NCBI RefSeq assembly: GCF_031846275.1
Contig: NZ_JAVRIB010000009.1
Span: 96,448 to 160,447 of the forward strand
Source: Spectribacter hydrogenoxidans
GTDB lineage: Bacteria > Pseudomonadota > Gammaproteobacteria > Nevskiales > Salinisphaeraceae
Direction of reading: 5' to 3'
DNA length: 64,000 nt
Shown: positions 54,417 to 63,938 of the stretch, in pieces
How positions within the stretch are numbered: the first letter of the stretch is position 1
Layout of the letters: each line of letters starts with the position of its first letter
Made by a program: the position numbers and the translations under genes
The notes under the pieces: generated by a model
Database searches by the model: none
Told to the model about the DNA's origin: nothing
What the model saw: only the letters and a program-made list of their open reading frames with translations

Positions 54417-55466
54417 TCAGGGTGTGGCGAGGAGTTCGCCCAGATGCCGGTCCACCTGCTCGCCGAAGCCGGGATCGGGACCGAACAGCGCCAGGTGGCC
54501 GCACACGCTGTTTATGACACGCAGTTCGCTGCCGGGGATCAGCGCCTGTTCCGCCTCGCAGTCCCGCGGCGGGAAGAACATGTCCTCGTCGATGGGCATC
54601 ACAAAGGTCTTCGCCTTGATCCGGCCCAGCGCGGCGGACAGGTCGCCGCCCGTGTGCCGGCTGACGTCCCCGTGCTGCCACTTCCAGGCCATGCACAGCA
54701 GATTATTGGGATCCATGGGCAGGAAATAGCCTTCCAGGAAGTTGGTGACGAAATCCTCGGCCGAATGAAAGCCGAGGTTGCGCCAGAATTCCTGCTGGTA
54801 GAACTCGGTGCTCCATCCCATCACCGCCCAGAGCCGCGCCTGATGCCGCAATCCCTGGCCGACATCGCCGGAGGCCTGGTACCAGCCGCCATTCCACGCC
54901 GGGTCGGAGGTGATCGCCTGGTTGAGCGTCGCCGTGTAGAGGAAGTCGTGATCGGTGTTCCTGGCCGTGCCGGCAATGGGGGCGGCGCGGCGGACCATGT
55001 CCGGATAGCGTACCGCCCATTCATAGGTCTGCTGGGCGCCCATGGACCCGCCCATGACCAGCGCGAGCTCCTCGATGCCGAACTTCTCGGTGAGCAGCCG
55101 GTGCTGGGCGCGCACATCGTCACCGATCCGCACCCGCGGGAACCGGGCCATGCCGGCCGGGGCGGGGGTGTTGTGCGGCGAACTCGACAGGCCGTTGCCG
55201 ATCTGGTTGACCACGATGATGAAGTACTTGTCCGGATCCAGCGCCCGGCCCTGACCGATGTAGACGTCGGCCATGATCCCGCTGGTGCCGGAGTACCAGG
55301 TGGTGACCAGGATGGCATTGTCCTTCGCCGCGTTGAGCGTGCCGTGGGTGGCATAGGCCAGCTGGCAGCCGTGGATTGCGCCGCCCTCCTCGAGCGGGAA
55401 GTCGCCGAGGTCGTAGAGTTCGAACGGCCCGTGGTTGTCCGCGGTGTAATAGTTGTTGGTGATCAT
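54417..55466 (-). CDS. MetX-like alpha/beta hydrolase (homoserine acetyltransferase superfamily)
   Basis: Protein of 349 aa with the MetX fold: LDPDKYFIIVVNQIGNGLSS, SPHNTPAPAG, VRAQHRLLTEKFGIEELALV, nucleophile elbow GGSMGAQQTYEWA with Ser141, and C-terminal DEDMFFPPRDCEAE and CGHLALFG carrying the Asp and His. The start lacks the MetX lid residues for homoserine, and the neighbour is a fatty-acid permease rather than a methionine gene, so an acyl-ester hydrolase seems more likely than MetX. No other met gene is nearby except metG. Confidence 0.82.
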   Translation of the reverse strand: MITNNYYTADNHGPFELYDLGDFPLEEGGAIHGCQLAYATHGTLNAAKDNAILVTTWYSGTSGIMADVYIGQGRALDPDKYFIIVVNQIGNGLSSSPHNTPAPAGMARFPRVRIGDDVRAQHRLLTEKFGIEELALVMGGSMGAQQTYEWAVRYPDMVRRAAPIAGTARNTDHDFLYTATLNQAITSDPAWNGGWYQASGDVGQGLRHQARLWAVMGWSTEFYQQEFWRNLGFHSAEDFVTNFLEGYFLPMDPNNLLCMAWKWQHGDVSRHTGGDLSAALGRIKAKTFVMPIDEDMFFPPRDCEAEQALIPGSELRVINSVCGHLALFGPDPGFGEQVDRHLGELLATP

Positions 55467-55717
55467 TCCTGCTCCCCTCTTTCGCCGGATGTTGCTTGTG
55501 TAAGCCCGCCGCCCGGGTCCCGTGATACACCAAAACCTGCCGGGATGTCAGTGCCATCCCGATCGACGCATGGCCGGCTGGGCGTCTATTGGCCGGATGG
55601 CCTTCGGCAGGTGAACTGTGGTCTGGGTAACCGAGCCGCGGTACTGCGGCCGAGTAACGCCACGGATCACCAGTTCACTTGCCGCGCGTGATCAACGGCT
55701 GCACCGGCCGACCACGG

Positions 55718-56128
55718 TCAATCCATCACCTTGAGATCGATTTCCCGCACACCGCCGTCGGTGCGTTGCCAGCCGCGCATTTCCAGCACGCCTTTGATGT
55801 TGAGCGAGATGATCAGCAGCAGAGCGTCCGGGTAGCCCAGTTCGTCCAGGTCGCGGGCGGAGGGTTCGGGTGGCGTGGCCGGATGCGAGTGGTAAACGGC
55901 CAGCAGCGATTCACCACGTTCGCGCATGCGGCGCATGGCGTCTACCTGCGCCTGGCTGTCCATGAGGAAACGCCGGGTGGGATCGTCGGCCACGTTGGGG
56001 ACGGGGTTGACGCTGACCGGGCTGCCGTCGATGCCGCCGACCAGGCCGCAGACTTCGATGTCCGGCGTCTTCTGCGCCTCGAATAGCAGCCGCGTTGCCA
56101 GCGGCCGGGGGATCAGGAGTTCGTTCAA
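55718..56128 (-). CDS. JAMM/MPN-type metalloprotease (Mov34 family)
   Basis: Zinc isopeptidase-fold protein of 136 aa with the full JAMM set: Glu25 in PDIEVCGLVGG, His80 and His82 in YHSHPATPPEPSARD, then Ser90 and Asp93 (HxHx7Sx2D). Bacterial relatives remove C-terminal extensions from ubiquitin-like sulphur carriers (ThiS/MoaD types); no such carrier is adjacent. The 250 bases upstream (55467-55717) show nothing recognisable. Confidence 0.88.
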   Translation of the reverse strand: MNELLIPRPLATRLLFEAQKTPDIEVCGLVGGIDGSPVSVNPVPNVADDPTRRFLMDSQAQVDAMRRMRERGESLLAVYHSHPATPPEPSARDLDELGYPDALLLIISLNIKGVLEMRGWQRTDGGVREIDLKVMD

Positions 56129-56250
56129 GGCAGGTTGCTCATCCAGGCGAGCGCGTCAGGATACGCGGCGCGTGCTTCGCAGGTAACTGCCGAAACGGGA
56201 AGCCCCATGAAACCTGCAATACGAAACCGCCCGTTCCGTTCCGAACGCGC

Positions 56251-56742
56251 TCACGGGTAGATGTGAATCCGGGTGTCGTCGGGCACCAGCGACCAGATCC
56301 GGTCCATGGCCTCGTTGGATACGGCGATGCAGCCGTCGGTCCAGTCGCCGGAGCGCGGTTCATCGTCGTAGCTGGGCTGGCCGTGGATCATGATGTTGCC
56401 GCCGGGGTTGCGGTCGTGCCGCAGGGCCTCGCGCATGTCCCCGCTGTCCGGATACGAGATGTGCAGCGATTTGTAGAACAGGCTTTCCGGGTTGCGCCAG
56501 TCGATCAGATAGGCGCCCTCGGGGGTGCGTTCGTCGCCCTCCTCGCGCTTGTGGCCCTCGGGGTTGTCGCCCAATGCCACGGGGTAGCTGTGTATCGGCA
56601 TGCCGTCCCGGTAGAGGTAGAGGGTGCGTTCGCCCTTGAACACCACGACGAGATCGACCGGCTCTTCCGCGGCCGACGCGATCCCGGCGAGCAGGACAAG
56701 CAGGGCCGGCAACAGCCGGAAGAAGGACAACGTTCGGGACAT
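56251..56742 (-). CDS. L,D-transpeptidase (YkuD domain)
   Basis: Exported protein of 163 aa, signal peptide ending GIASA (20-24). The catalytic domain starts VVVFKGERTLYLYRDGMPIH and TPEGAYLIDWR; the active site is His120 in NIMIHG and Cys138 in DWTDGCIAVSNEAMDRIW. It makes 3-3 peptidoglycan links or attaches lipoprotein. Follows the YrhK gene by four bases on the same strand. Confidence 0.92.
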   Translation of the reverse strand: MSRTLSFFRLLPALLVLLAGIASAAEEPVDLVVVFKGERTLYLYRDGMPIHSYPVALGDNPEGHKREEGDERTPEGAYLIDWRNPESLFYKSLHISYPDSGDMREALRHDRNPGGNIMIHGQPSYDDEPRSGDWTDGCIAVSNEAMDRIWSLVPDDTRIHIYP

Positions 56743-56746
56743 GGGG

Positions 56747-57022
56747 TTACCAGTGAATGGCCTGTTTCTTGAGCCGGTGCACGTACTGCTTGTTCAACAC
56801 GCGCAGGATAGTACCGGAAAGGTGGAAGGCGCTGCCGATCACGAACAGCCAGATCGCCAGGTCTTCCCGGACCGGGTAGAAGAACAGCCACGAGCCGAAC
56901 AGAAATAGCAGGTTGCCGAGCCCGAGCACGACGATGTGCGACCACTCGAAACGCTGGTGAACGCGGTACTCGACGTCGTCGGCCAGCGTGTCGAAACGGG
57001 AATGGCGGGCGGTGTTGTTCAT
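56747..57022 (-). CDS. YrhK-family membrane protein
   Basis: Protein of 91 aa. A cytoplasmic start (DVEYRVHQRFEWSHIVVLGL) leads into two membrane helices, GLGNLLFLFGSWLFFY and LAIWLFVIGSAFHLSGTILR, with the YrhK pattern of YxxRHxR-like basic residues after a short loop. Function unknown. It precedes the L,D-transpeptidase in the same direction, and is divergent from the isocitrate dehydrogenase gene. Confidence 0.8.
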   Translation of the reverse strand: MNNTARHSRFDTLADDVEYRVHQRFEWSHIVVLGLGNLLFLFGSWLFFYPVREDLAIWLFVIGSAFHLSGTILRVLNKQYVHRLKKQAIHW

Positions 57023-57107
57023 GCGGTTGACCTCGCGGGATCGTTACGGATGCTGCGATGCCGCAATGATACGATGCGCTTTGATGCACTCAAGTCCGCA
57101 GACAGTG

Positions 57108-58142
57108 ATGACAGCCAGCAACAGTACCGGCGGCGACGCCGCCCGCCCGATCACGGTCATCCGCGGAGACGGCATCGGGCCGGACATCGTCGATGCCACG
57201 CTGCGGGTGCTGGATCGGGTGGAAGCCGGGCTGGACTACCGCTTTCACGACGTTGGCCCCGCCGCACTGGAAGCCGGCGACGAACTGATTCCGGATGCCA
57301 CGCTGGATTCCATCGCCGAAACCGGCCTGGTGCTGAAGGGACCGGTGACCACGCCCTCGGGCAAGGGCTACACCTCGGTCAACGTGGCGCTGCGCAAGCG
57401 GTTCGATCTCTATGCCAACGTCCGACCGGTGGTGTCGCTGCCCGGCGTGGTCAGCCGCTACGAGAATCTCGACATCATCACCGTCCGCGAGAATACCGAG
57501 GGCATGTATTCCGGCGAAGGCCAGACGGTGAGCGAGGACGGCAGCCGTGCCGAAGCCCTGTCGGTGATCACCCGCGACGAGTCCGAGCGCATTCTTCGCT
57601 TTGCGTTCGACCTGGCCCGCGAGCGCGGCCGGCGCAAGGTCACGCTGGCGCACAAGGCCAACATCATGAAGTCCACCTCCGGGCTGTTCCTCGAGGTGGG
57701 GCGTGAAATCGCCAAGGAGTATCCGGACCTGGAGCACGACGAACGCATCGTCGATGCCTGCGCCATGCGGCTGGTGATGAATCCCGAGGACTTCGATGTG
57801 ATCGTCACCACCAATCTTTTTGGCGACATCCTGTCGGATCTTTGTGCCGGTCTGGTGGGCGGTCTGGGCGTGGCCCCGGGCGCCAACATCGGTGACCGCT
57901 GCGCCATGTTCGAGGCGGTTCATGGCAGTGCGCCGGATATTGCCGGCAGGAATATTGCCAACCCCACCTCGGTGATCCTGGCGGCGGCATTGATGCTGGA
58001 TCACGTTGGTGACAGCGAACGTGCCGGGCGCATCCGCACCGCCATCCGTGCGGTGATTGCCGAGCACGACCGGGTCACGCCGGATCTCGGCGGCGAGGGC
58101 ACCACTGACAGTTTCACCGACGCGGTGATTGAACGGCTCTAG
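57108..58142 (+). CDS. NAD-dependent isocitrate dehydrogenase (isocitrate/isopropylmalate family)
   Basis: Oxidative decarboxylation of isocitrate is the likely reaction. The 344-aa protein has RGDGIGPDIVDATLRVLDRV, LKGPVTTPSGKGYTSVNVAL, the substrate loop RENTEGMYSGEGQ, HKANIMKSTSG (catalytic Lys), TNLFGDILSDLCAGLVGGLG, and the cofactor region FEAVHGSAPDIAGRNIANPT. LCAGLVGGLGVAPGANIG is typical of the NAD-IDH group rather than LeuB; the exact substrate is inferred. Start alternatives ATG 57084 and GTG 57105 exist. Confidence 0.88.
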   Translation: MTASNSTGGDAARPITVIRGDGIGPDIVDATLRVLDRVEAGLDYRFHDVGPAALEAGDELIPDATLDSIAETGLVLKGPVTTPSGKGYTSVNVALRKRFDLYANVRPVVSLPGVVSRYENLDIITVRENTEGMYSGEGQTVSEDGSRAEALSVITRDESERILRFAFDLARERGRRKVTLAHKANIMKSTSGLFLEVGREIAKEYPDLEHDERIVDACAMRLVMNPEDFDVIVTTNLFGDILSDLCAGLVGGLGVAPGANIGDRCAMFEAVHGSAPDIAGRNIANPTSVILAAALMLDHVGDSERAGRIRTAIRAVIAEHDRVTPDLGGEGTTDSFTDAVIERL

Positions 58143-58146
58143 TCTG

Positions 58147-59019
58147 TTACAGACGCAGCCGCGTGGCGCCCAGCGTCACCCGCGGCCGGCCACCCAGGTC
58201 CTGATCGGTGCGCACGTCACGAAAGCCGTAACGCCCGAGGACATGGCGTGCGAAAAAGCCCTGGTCCGGTCCGTGTTCCAGCAGCAGCCAGCCGCCCGGC
58301 ACCAGGTGGGCGGCGGCGCCTTCGGCCAGATGGCGCAGGCAGCTGCGGCCATTGTCGTCGGCTACCAGGGCCTGCCGGGGTTCGTGGGTCAGTGCCGTCA
58401 GATGGGGATCGTCCTCGGCCACATAGGGTGGATTCGACACGATCATGTCGAACGGCGCCTCGCCCAGGGCGCTGAACCAGTCGCCCTCGGCAAAGGCAAC
58501 GTTGCCCAGTCCGAGATGCTCGGCATTGTGTTTTGCCACCGCCAGCGCCCCCGGACTGGCATCGGTGGCCACCACCTGACAGTCCGGCCGTTCGCTGGCA
58601 ATCGCCAGCGCGATGGCACCGCTGCCGGTGCCCAGGTCGGCGATCCGGACCGGGCCCGCTGCGGGCAGGAGTGCCAGGGCCGATTCCACCAGCGTTTCGG
58701 TGTCGGGGCGGGGCACCAGCACGCGGGCATCCACCGCCAGATCCAGTGACCAGAAGCCCCGCTTGCCGACGAGGTAGGCCACCGGCTCCCCGGACCGGCG
58801 TCGTTCGATCAGCGTCTCGAAGGCGGACCGGTCGGCGGGGGTGACCGCATCGCCGCCGTGGGCGAACAGGAAGCTGCGGGGTTTGTGCAGTACATGACTC
58901 AGCAGCAGCCCGGCGTCCAGTTCGGGCGTGGTGCTGACGCGATGCAGGCGGGCGGTGGCGCGGGTCAGGATCGCGCGGATGCGGTCCGCAGCGTCGGTCT
59001 GATCGAGAACAGTCGGCAT
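58147..59019 (-). CDS. prmC: Peptide chain release factor N5-glutamine methyltransferase
   Basis: Methylates the Gln of the GGQ motif of release factors. The 290-aa protein has the helical HemK N-domain (LDAGLLLSHVLHKPRSFLFA, EPVAYLVGKRGFWSLDLAVD), SAM-binding VRIADLGTGSGAIALAIASE and the NPPY motif DMIVSNPPYVAEDDPHL. Its substrate RF1 is the gene immediately upstream (19 bases), preserving the hemA-prfA-prmC order. ATG 59019 is chosen by similarity. Confidence 0.95.
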   Translation of the reverse strand: MPTVLDQTDAADRIRAILTRATARLHRVSTTPELDAGLLLSHVLHKPRSFLFAHGGDAVTPADRSAFETLIERRRSGEPVAYLVGKRGFWSLDLAVDARVLVPRPDTETLVESALALLPAAGPVRIADLGTGSGAIALAIASERPDCQVVATDASPGALAVAKHNAEHLGLGNVAFAEGDWFSALGEAPFDMIVSNPPYVAEDDPHLTALTHEPRQALVADDNGRSCLRHLAEGAAAHLVPGGWLLLEHGPDQGFFARHVLGRYGFRDVRTDQDLGGRPRVTLGATRLRL

Positions 59020-59038
59020 CACGGGTCGGCCGCCGCCG

Positions 59039-60127
59039 TCAGGCGGCGCCCATGGCCGCAAGCTGCTCGGCCTGGTATTCGCTGGCCAGCGCGTCGAGGA
59101 TTTCGTCGATCTGGCCGCCCATCGCCTGTTCCAGCTTGTAGAGCGTCAGGTTGATGCGATGGTCGGTGATCCGGCCCTGCGGGAAGTTGTAGGTGCGGAT
59201 GCGTTCCGAGCGGTCGCCGCTGCCGACCATCTGCTTGCGGCTGGCGGCCTGGGCGGCGTCCTGGCGGTCCTGTTCCGAGGTCCGGAGCTTGGTCTGGAGC
59301 AGCGCCAGGGCCCGGGCCCGGTTCTTGTGCTGGGAGCGCTCCTGCTGGCATTCCACCACGATGCCGGTGGGCAGATGGGTCATGCGCACGGCGGAGTCGG
59401 TCTTGTTGACATGCTGGCCGCCGGCGCCGGCGGCGCGGAAGGTATCTACCCGCAGGTCGGATGGGTTGATGTCCACGGCCTCCACCTCGTCCAGCTCGGG
59501 CAGCACCGCCACCGTGCAGGCCGAGGTGTGAATGCGGCCCTGGGATTCGGTTTCCGGCACCCGCTGCACGCGGTGGGCGCCGGACTCGAACTTCAGCCGC
59601 GAATAGGCGCCGTGGCCGATCACCCGACTGATGATTTCCTTGTAGCCGCCGTGCTCGCCGGGCGATTCGGACAGGATCTCGATCTGCCAGTTGCGCGACT
59701 CCGCGTATTGCACGTACATGCGGAACAGATCGCCGGCGAACAGCGCGGCCTCGTCCCCGCCGGTGCCGGCGCGCACTTCCAGATAGATGTTGGCGTCGTC
59801 ATGCGGATCGCGTGGCACCAGATGCCGTTGCAGGGCGGCTTCCAGCGTGGCCAGCCGTTCCCGGCAACCTTCAAGCTCGTCGTAGGCCATGTCGCGCATG
59901 TCGGCTTCGTCCGACTCGGCCATGTCCTCCAGCCCGGTGATTTCGTCCTGCAGTTCACGCCAGGCCCGGTAGTCCTCGGCCAGCTCCCCGAGCTGGGCGT
60001 ACTCCTGCGACAGCCGCCGGAAACGGTTCTGATCCCCGATCACTTCCGGATCGGCCAGCGAATGGGCGATGTCCTCGTGGCGTTCGGCCAGTTCCTCGAG
60101 CTTGGCTTGCAGGGAGGCTTTCATCAT
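59039..60127 (-). CDS. prfA: Peptide chain release factor 1
   Basis: Reads UAA and UAG. About 362 aa. The codon-reading loop is RVQRVPETESQGRIHTS (PET form of the PxT motif), and RAAGAGGQHVNKTDSAVRMT holds the catalytic GGQ at about 236-238, the PrmC target. DRSERIRTYNFPQGRITDHR follows. Two successive ATGs (60127 and 60124) overlap the hemA stop, so translation is coupled. Confidence 0.96.
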   Translation of the reverse strand: MMKASLQAKLEELAERHEDIAHSLADPEVIGDQNRFRRLSQEYAQLGELAEDYRAWRELQDEITGLEDMAESDEADMRDMAYDELEGCRERLATLEAALQRHLVPRDPHDDANIYLEVRAGTGGDEAALFAGDLFRMYVQYAESRNWQIEILSESPGEHGGYKEIISRVIGHGAYSRLKFESGAHRVQRVPETESQGRIHTSACTVAVLPELDEVEAVDINPSDLRVDTFRAAGAGGQHVNKTDSAVRMTHLPTGIVVECQQERSQHKNRARALALLQTKLRTSEQDRQDAAQAASRKQMVGSGDRSERIRTYNFPQGRITDHRINLTLYKLEQAMGGQIDEILDALASEYQAEQLAAMGAA

Positions 60128-61383
60128 TCCTCGTCGGGCAGATCGAACAGGCGGCGTGCCTGCTCGAGAAGCTGTTGCTGTTCCTGGCCCCGGGCCCGGC
60201 GCAGGGCGGCCGTGGGTTCGTGCATCAGCTTGTTGGTGAGCGTGTTGGCCAGGTACTGCATGACCTCGTCCGGGCTCTGGTCCTGGGCGAGCATGCGGCG
60301 GGCTCTCGCCAGCACGGCCTCGCGCTGCTGTTCGGCGCGGTGGCGCAACTGGCTGATGGTGTCGACGGCGCGGCGGGAATCCATCCAGGCCACGAACTCA
60401 TCGATGCGTTCGTCGATCATGCCGTCCGCCACCAGCGCGGCGCTGTGGCGGGACCGCAGGTTGTCGCGGATCACGCCCTGCAGGTCGTCCACCGAATACA
60501 GGTAGACGTCCTCGAGGCTGCCGGCGGCGGGGTCGATATCCCGCGGCACCGCCAGATCGAGCATGAAGATCGGCCGACGCCGGCGCTGGCGCACCGAATC
60601 GCGCACGTTGGCCAGCGATACCACATGGTTCGGGGCGGCGGTGGAGGTCACCACCATGTCCGCTTCGGACAGGTGCGCAGCCACGTCGCTGAGCGGAATG
60701 GCGTAGCCGGTGAAGCGCTCGGCCAGTGCCTGGGCTCGGTCGAGGCTGCGGTTGGCGAAGATCATGCGACGTACGCCGGCTTCGGCCAGATGACGCGCGG
60801 TCAGTTCGATGGTGTCGCCGGCGCCGATGAGCATGGCGGTGGTCTCGTCGAACTCGGCGAAGATCTGCCGGGCCAGACTGACGCCGGCATAGGCCACCGA
60901 GACCGGGTTGGCACCGATGTCGGTTTCACTGCGCACGCTCTTGGCCACCGCGAAGCTGTGCTCGAACAGCCGCGTGAGCAGGGGGCCGGCAGTGGTGGCG
61001 GCCTGGGCCTGGCGGAAGGCTTCCTTCATTTGCCCCAGGATCTGGGGCTCGCCCAGGATCATCGAGTCCAGCCCGGCCGCCACCCGCAGCGCGTGGCGGA
61101 TGCTGTCGCGGTCGCGGTAGACATAGAAATGCGGCGCCAGGCCGGCGGCATCCAGCCCCCGCTGATCGCACAGCCAGTGGCGCAGGCGCTGGTCGTCCGG
61201 TGTGTGGCCGGCGGCGTACAGCTCGGTTCGGTTGCAGGTGGACACGATGGCGCCCTCGGCCACGCCCGGCAGTTCGGTCAGGCGCGATAGGGCGGGCCCG
61301 CACTGGTCGATCGGGAACGCCAGGGTCTCCCGCACCGCGAGCGGCGCGGTATTGTGATTGAGTCCCACGGTGATCAGCGTCAT
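60124..61383 (-). CDS. hemA: Glutamyl-tRNA reductase
   Basis: First step of C5 tetrapyrrole synthesis, reducing Glu-tRNA to glutamate semialdehyde. The 419-aa protein opens TLITVGLNHNTAPLAVRETL, has the nucleophile Cys50 in VSTCNRTELYAAG, LGEPQILGQMKEAFRQAQAA, the NADPH domain MLIGAGDTIELTARHLAEAG and the C-terminal dimerisation helices. Length matches E. coli (418). It is divergent from the TPR lipoprotein and leads hemA-prfA-prmC. Confidence 0.97.
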   Translation of the reverse strand: MTLITVGLNHNTAPLAVRETLAFPIDQCGPALSRLTELPGVAEGAIVSTCNRTELYAAGHTPDDQRLRHWLCDQRGLDAAGLAPHFYVYRDRDSIRHALRVAAGLDSMILGEPQILGQMKEAFRQAQAATTAGPLLTRLFEHSFAVAKSVRSETDIGANPVSVAYAGVSLARQIFAEFDETTAMLIGAGDTIELTARHLAEAGVRRMIFANRSLDRAQALAERFTGYAIPLSDVAAHLSEADMVVTSTAAPNHVVSLANVRDSVRQRRRRPIFMLDLAVPRDIDPAAGSLEDVYLYSVDDLQGVIRDNLRSRHSAALVADGMIDERIDEFVAWMDSRRAVDTISQLRHRAEQQREAVLARARRMLAQDQSPDEVMQYLANTLTNKLMHEPTAALRRARGQEQQQLLEQARRLFDLPDEE

Positions 61384-61485
61384 CCGGCTATTCTATCGCG
61401 CCACCGGCGGCCACCGATGCGGTTGTGGCCGGATTTTCGACAATCGCGTTATAGTCGGGCGTCGAACTCGCGACGGCCGAATCTC

Positions 61486-63201
61486 TTGCGCAATCTTTTC
61501 AGTCTGCTCGCGGCCGGTCTGGCCGCGGGGCTTGCCGCTTGTGCCATGCAGGTGCCCCCGGCGCCCGTACCGGGTGGCGATCCGAACGTGGATGCCGATG
61601 CCGCGCAGGCCCCCAATGCGAGTGTGGAGTTGCAGTATCACGTGCTGGCCGGGGAATGGGCAGTGCAGCGCGGGCAGCGCCGGGCGGCCGCCGAAAACTA
61701 CGTCGAGGCGCTGCGTTATTCCGATGACCCGGCGCTGGCGGCGCGGGCGACCCGTATTGCCGTATTCGCCAATGAGCCGGAACTGGCGTTTCGCGCTGCG
61801 CGCGCCTGGGCACAGCGCTCACCCGACGACGCCAATGCCTACAAGACGGCTGCCCGGCTGGCATTGCAACAGGCGGACGAGGACCTGCTCGATCGGTATG
61901 TCCAGCGCCTGATGGCCGCCGAGTCCGAACAGCCGGAGGCAGCTCTGCGCACACTGGTGGAAGTGCTCAGCGGCGAGCCGGCGCAGGCGGATCTGGCGTT
62001 GTCCACCATGGACGAGCAGGTTGCCGAGCACGATGATCTGGCGGCAGCCCACTACGCCAGAGCGCTCCTGGCATTGCGTTACGAGCGGCTGGAGGCTGCC
62101 GGTGAAAGCGCGACGCGGGCGCTTGCCCTGCGGCCAGGATGGGGCGAGGCGGTGATGCTCCACGCCGGCGTGCTGGTGCGCCAGGGCGACATCGACGCCG
62201 CACGCACGCGGATCGACAGCCTGGATGGCGCCAGCGGGGAACGCGCCGAATACCGCATCGCCTTCGCCCGCATGCTGGTGGACAGCGATGAGAATGCTGC
62301 GGCTGCCGACGCCTTTGATTGGGCGCTGGAACTCGACCCCGAGGACATCGATGCCCGCTTCGGCCTCGGCGTGCTGGCACTCACGCTGGAGCAGTGGCAG
62401 CGCGCCGAACAGGCATTCGAACAGCTTTACGAAGCCGGCAACCGGGCCGACGATGCGGCCTATTACCGCGCCAGTGCCGCCGAATCCCAGGAGGATTACG
62501 CCGAAGCGCGGCGCTGGTACCGGCGGGTGGCCGGCGGTAGCCATGCATTCGACGCCAAGCTGCGTGCGGCCCGGATGCTCTACCTGGAAGGCGATCTTGC
62601 GGCGGCGCGCGCCGAATTGCGCACGCTGCGCCGCGACAATCCGGACCTCGCCGAGCGCCTGTTCCTGGCCGAAGGTGAACTGCTCTACGAAGCCCGGCGG
62701 TTCGACGACGCGGTGGCGATGTACGACCGGGCGCTGAAGCGGCATCCCGGCGACACCGATCTGCTTTACGGGCGTTCGCTGGCGCTCGAGCGCCTCGGGC
62801 GAATCGATGAGGCGGCCGAGGACCTGCGCCTGTCGCTGGCCGAGGAACCGGACGATCCACGGGCACTGAACGCGCTGGGTTATCTGCTGACCAATCACAC
62901 CGATCGGCATCAGGAAGCGCTGGGCTATATCGAGCGGGCGCTGGAGGCCGAGCCCGACGATGCCGCGATCATCGACAGCATGGGCTGGGTGCAGTATCGC
63001 CTGGGCAACCTGGAAAAGGCCCGGGAATACCTCGAGCGCGCCCATGATCGCTTTCCCGATCCGGAAGTCGCCGCCCATCTGGGTGAAGTGCTCTGGCAGC
63101 TGGGCAAGCGGGACCGGGCGCGCCAGGTCTGGCAGGAAGCGCTGTCCGAGACTCCGGATCATCCGGTGCTCAACGAGACCATCGAACGGCTGACCCCATG
63201 A
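61486..63201 (+). CDS. TPR-repeat lipoprotein upstream of lolB
   Basis: Predicted lipoprotein of 571 aa made almost wholly of tetratricopeptide helices. A TTG start (61486) gives a clean signal peptide with lipobox GLAAC (Cys19). TPR-like units include AAENYVEALRYSDDPALAAR, ADAFDWALELDPEDIDARFG, AVAMYDRALKRHPGDTDLLY, ALGYIERALEAEPDDAAIID and AREYLERAHDRFPDPEVAAH. The location between hemA and lolB is conserved in gammaproteobacteria. Probable role: protein-protein scaffold in outer-membrane lipoprotein or cell-envelope assembly. Overlaps the lolB ATG by four bases. Confidence 0.88.
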   Translation: MRNLFSLLAAGLAAGLAACAMQVPPAPVPGGDPNVDADAAQAPNASVELQYHVLAGEWAVQRGQRRAAAENYVEALRYSDDPALAARATRIAVFANEPELAFRAARAWAQRSPDDANAYKTAARLALQQADEDLLDRYVQRLMAAESEQPEAALRTLVEVLSGEPAQADLALSTMDEQVAEHDDLAAAHYARALLALRYERLEAAGESATRALALRPGWGEAVMLHAGVLVRQGDIDAARTRIDSLDGASGERAEYRIAFARMLVDSDENAAAADAFDWALELDPEDIDARFGLGVLALTLEQWQRAEQAFEQLYEAGNRADDAAYYRASAAESQEDYAEARRWYRRVAGGSHAFDAKLRAARMLYLEGDLAAARAELRTLRRDNPDLAERLFLAEGELLYEARRFDDAVAMYDRALKRHPGDTDLLYGRSLALERLGRIDEAAEDLRLSLAEEPDDPRALNALGYLLTNHTDRHQEALGYIERALEAEPDDAAIIDSMGWVQYRLGNLEKAREYLERAHDRFPDPEVAAHLGEVLWQLGKRDRARQVWQEALSETPDHPVLNETIERLTP

Positions 63202-63848
63202 CCACCGGCGGCGGCCATGCCCGCTGGCTGTTGGTGCTGATGCTGGCAGGCCTGCAGGGCTGCGCCATCATTGGCACGCCCGCCCAGCGCGACCCCGGCG
63301 TGGCCGATCCGGCTGCCTGGGAAGCCCGCCAGGCCCGGCTGGCCGAGCTGGATGGCTGGTCCCTCCAGGGCCGTGCCGCCACCGGCAAGCTGCTGGGCTG
63401 GACCGGCAATCTCAGCTGGCGCCAGCGTGGCGAGGAATTCCGCATCCGTCTGGCCGGACCGCTGGGCGCCGGCGGATTTCGCGCCGACGGCACCCTGGAG
63501 CGCGTACGCATCCGCACCAGCGAGGAAACCTTCCACACGGAAATGCCGGAAGCTCTGGTGGAGGAAATCCTGGGCTGGCGTTTCCCGCTGACCGGGCTGC
63601 GCTACTGGGCGCTGGGCCTGCCCGAGCCCGGCAAGCCGGCCAAGCTGACGGTTGACGACAACGGCCTGCTGATCGGCCTGGAACAGGCCGGCTGGCGGCT
63701 GGATTTTCCCGCGTATGAGACTCATGACGGATTGGCGCTACCCAAGCGCATCACGCTCACTGACGACGAGCACACCATCCAGCTGGTGGTGGACCGGTGG
63801 TTCGATCTGAGTGGCGGCGAAATTGAATCACCGTCGGGAGAGTCATAG
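63198..63848 (+). CDS. lolB: Outer-membrane lipoprotein receptor LolB
   Basis: Takes lipoproteins from LolA and inserts them in the outer membrane. The 216-aa protein has a lipobox LQGC (Cys22), then ARLAELDGWSLQGRAATGKL, WTGNLSWRQRGEEFRIRLAG, PLGAGGFRADG, the conserved PLTGLRYWALGLPEPG region and a C-terminal beta strand with LPKRITLTDDEHTIQLVVDR. Coupled to the TPR gene by ATGA. Confidence 0.94.
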   Translation: MTTGGGHARWLLVLMLAGLQGCAIIGTPAQRDPGVADPAAWEARQARLAELDGWSLQGRAATGKLLGWTGNLSWRQRGEEFRIRLAGPLGAGGFRADGTLERVRIRTSEETFHTEMPEALVEEILGWRFPLTGLRYWALGLPEPGKPAKLTVDDNGLLIGLEQAGWRLDFPAYETHDGLALPKRITLTDDEHTIQLVVDRWFDLSGGEIESPSGES

Positions 63849-63938
63849 AATTCGCGCCGATTCGGCGACCGCGCTCACGGCACCGCATGCCGGCCACCGG
63901 GTACAATTGGCAAACGGATGTAGCCAGGCGGTAAGGCA

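Noticed and set aside
61441..61485. Promoter for the TPR lipoprotein (TATAGT at about 61450)
   Set aside because: A -10-like hexamer is present but no -35 at an acceptable distance; left unannotated.
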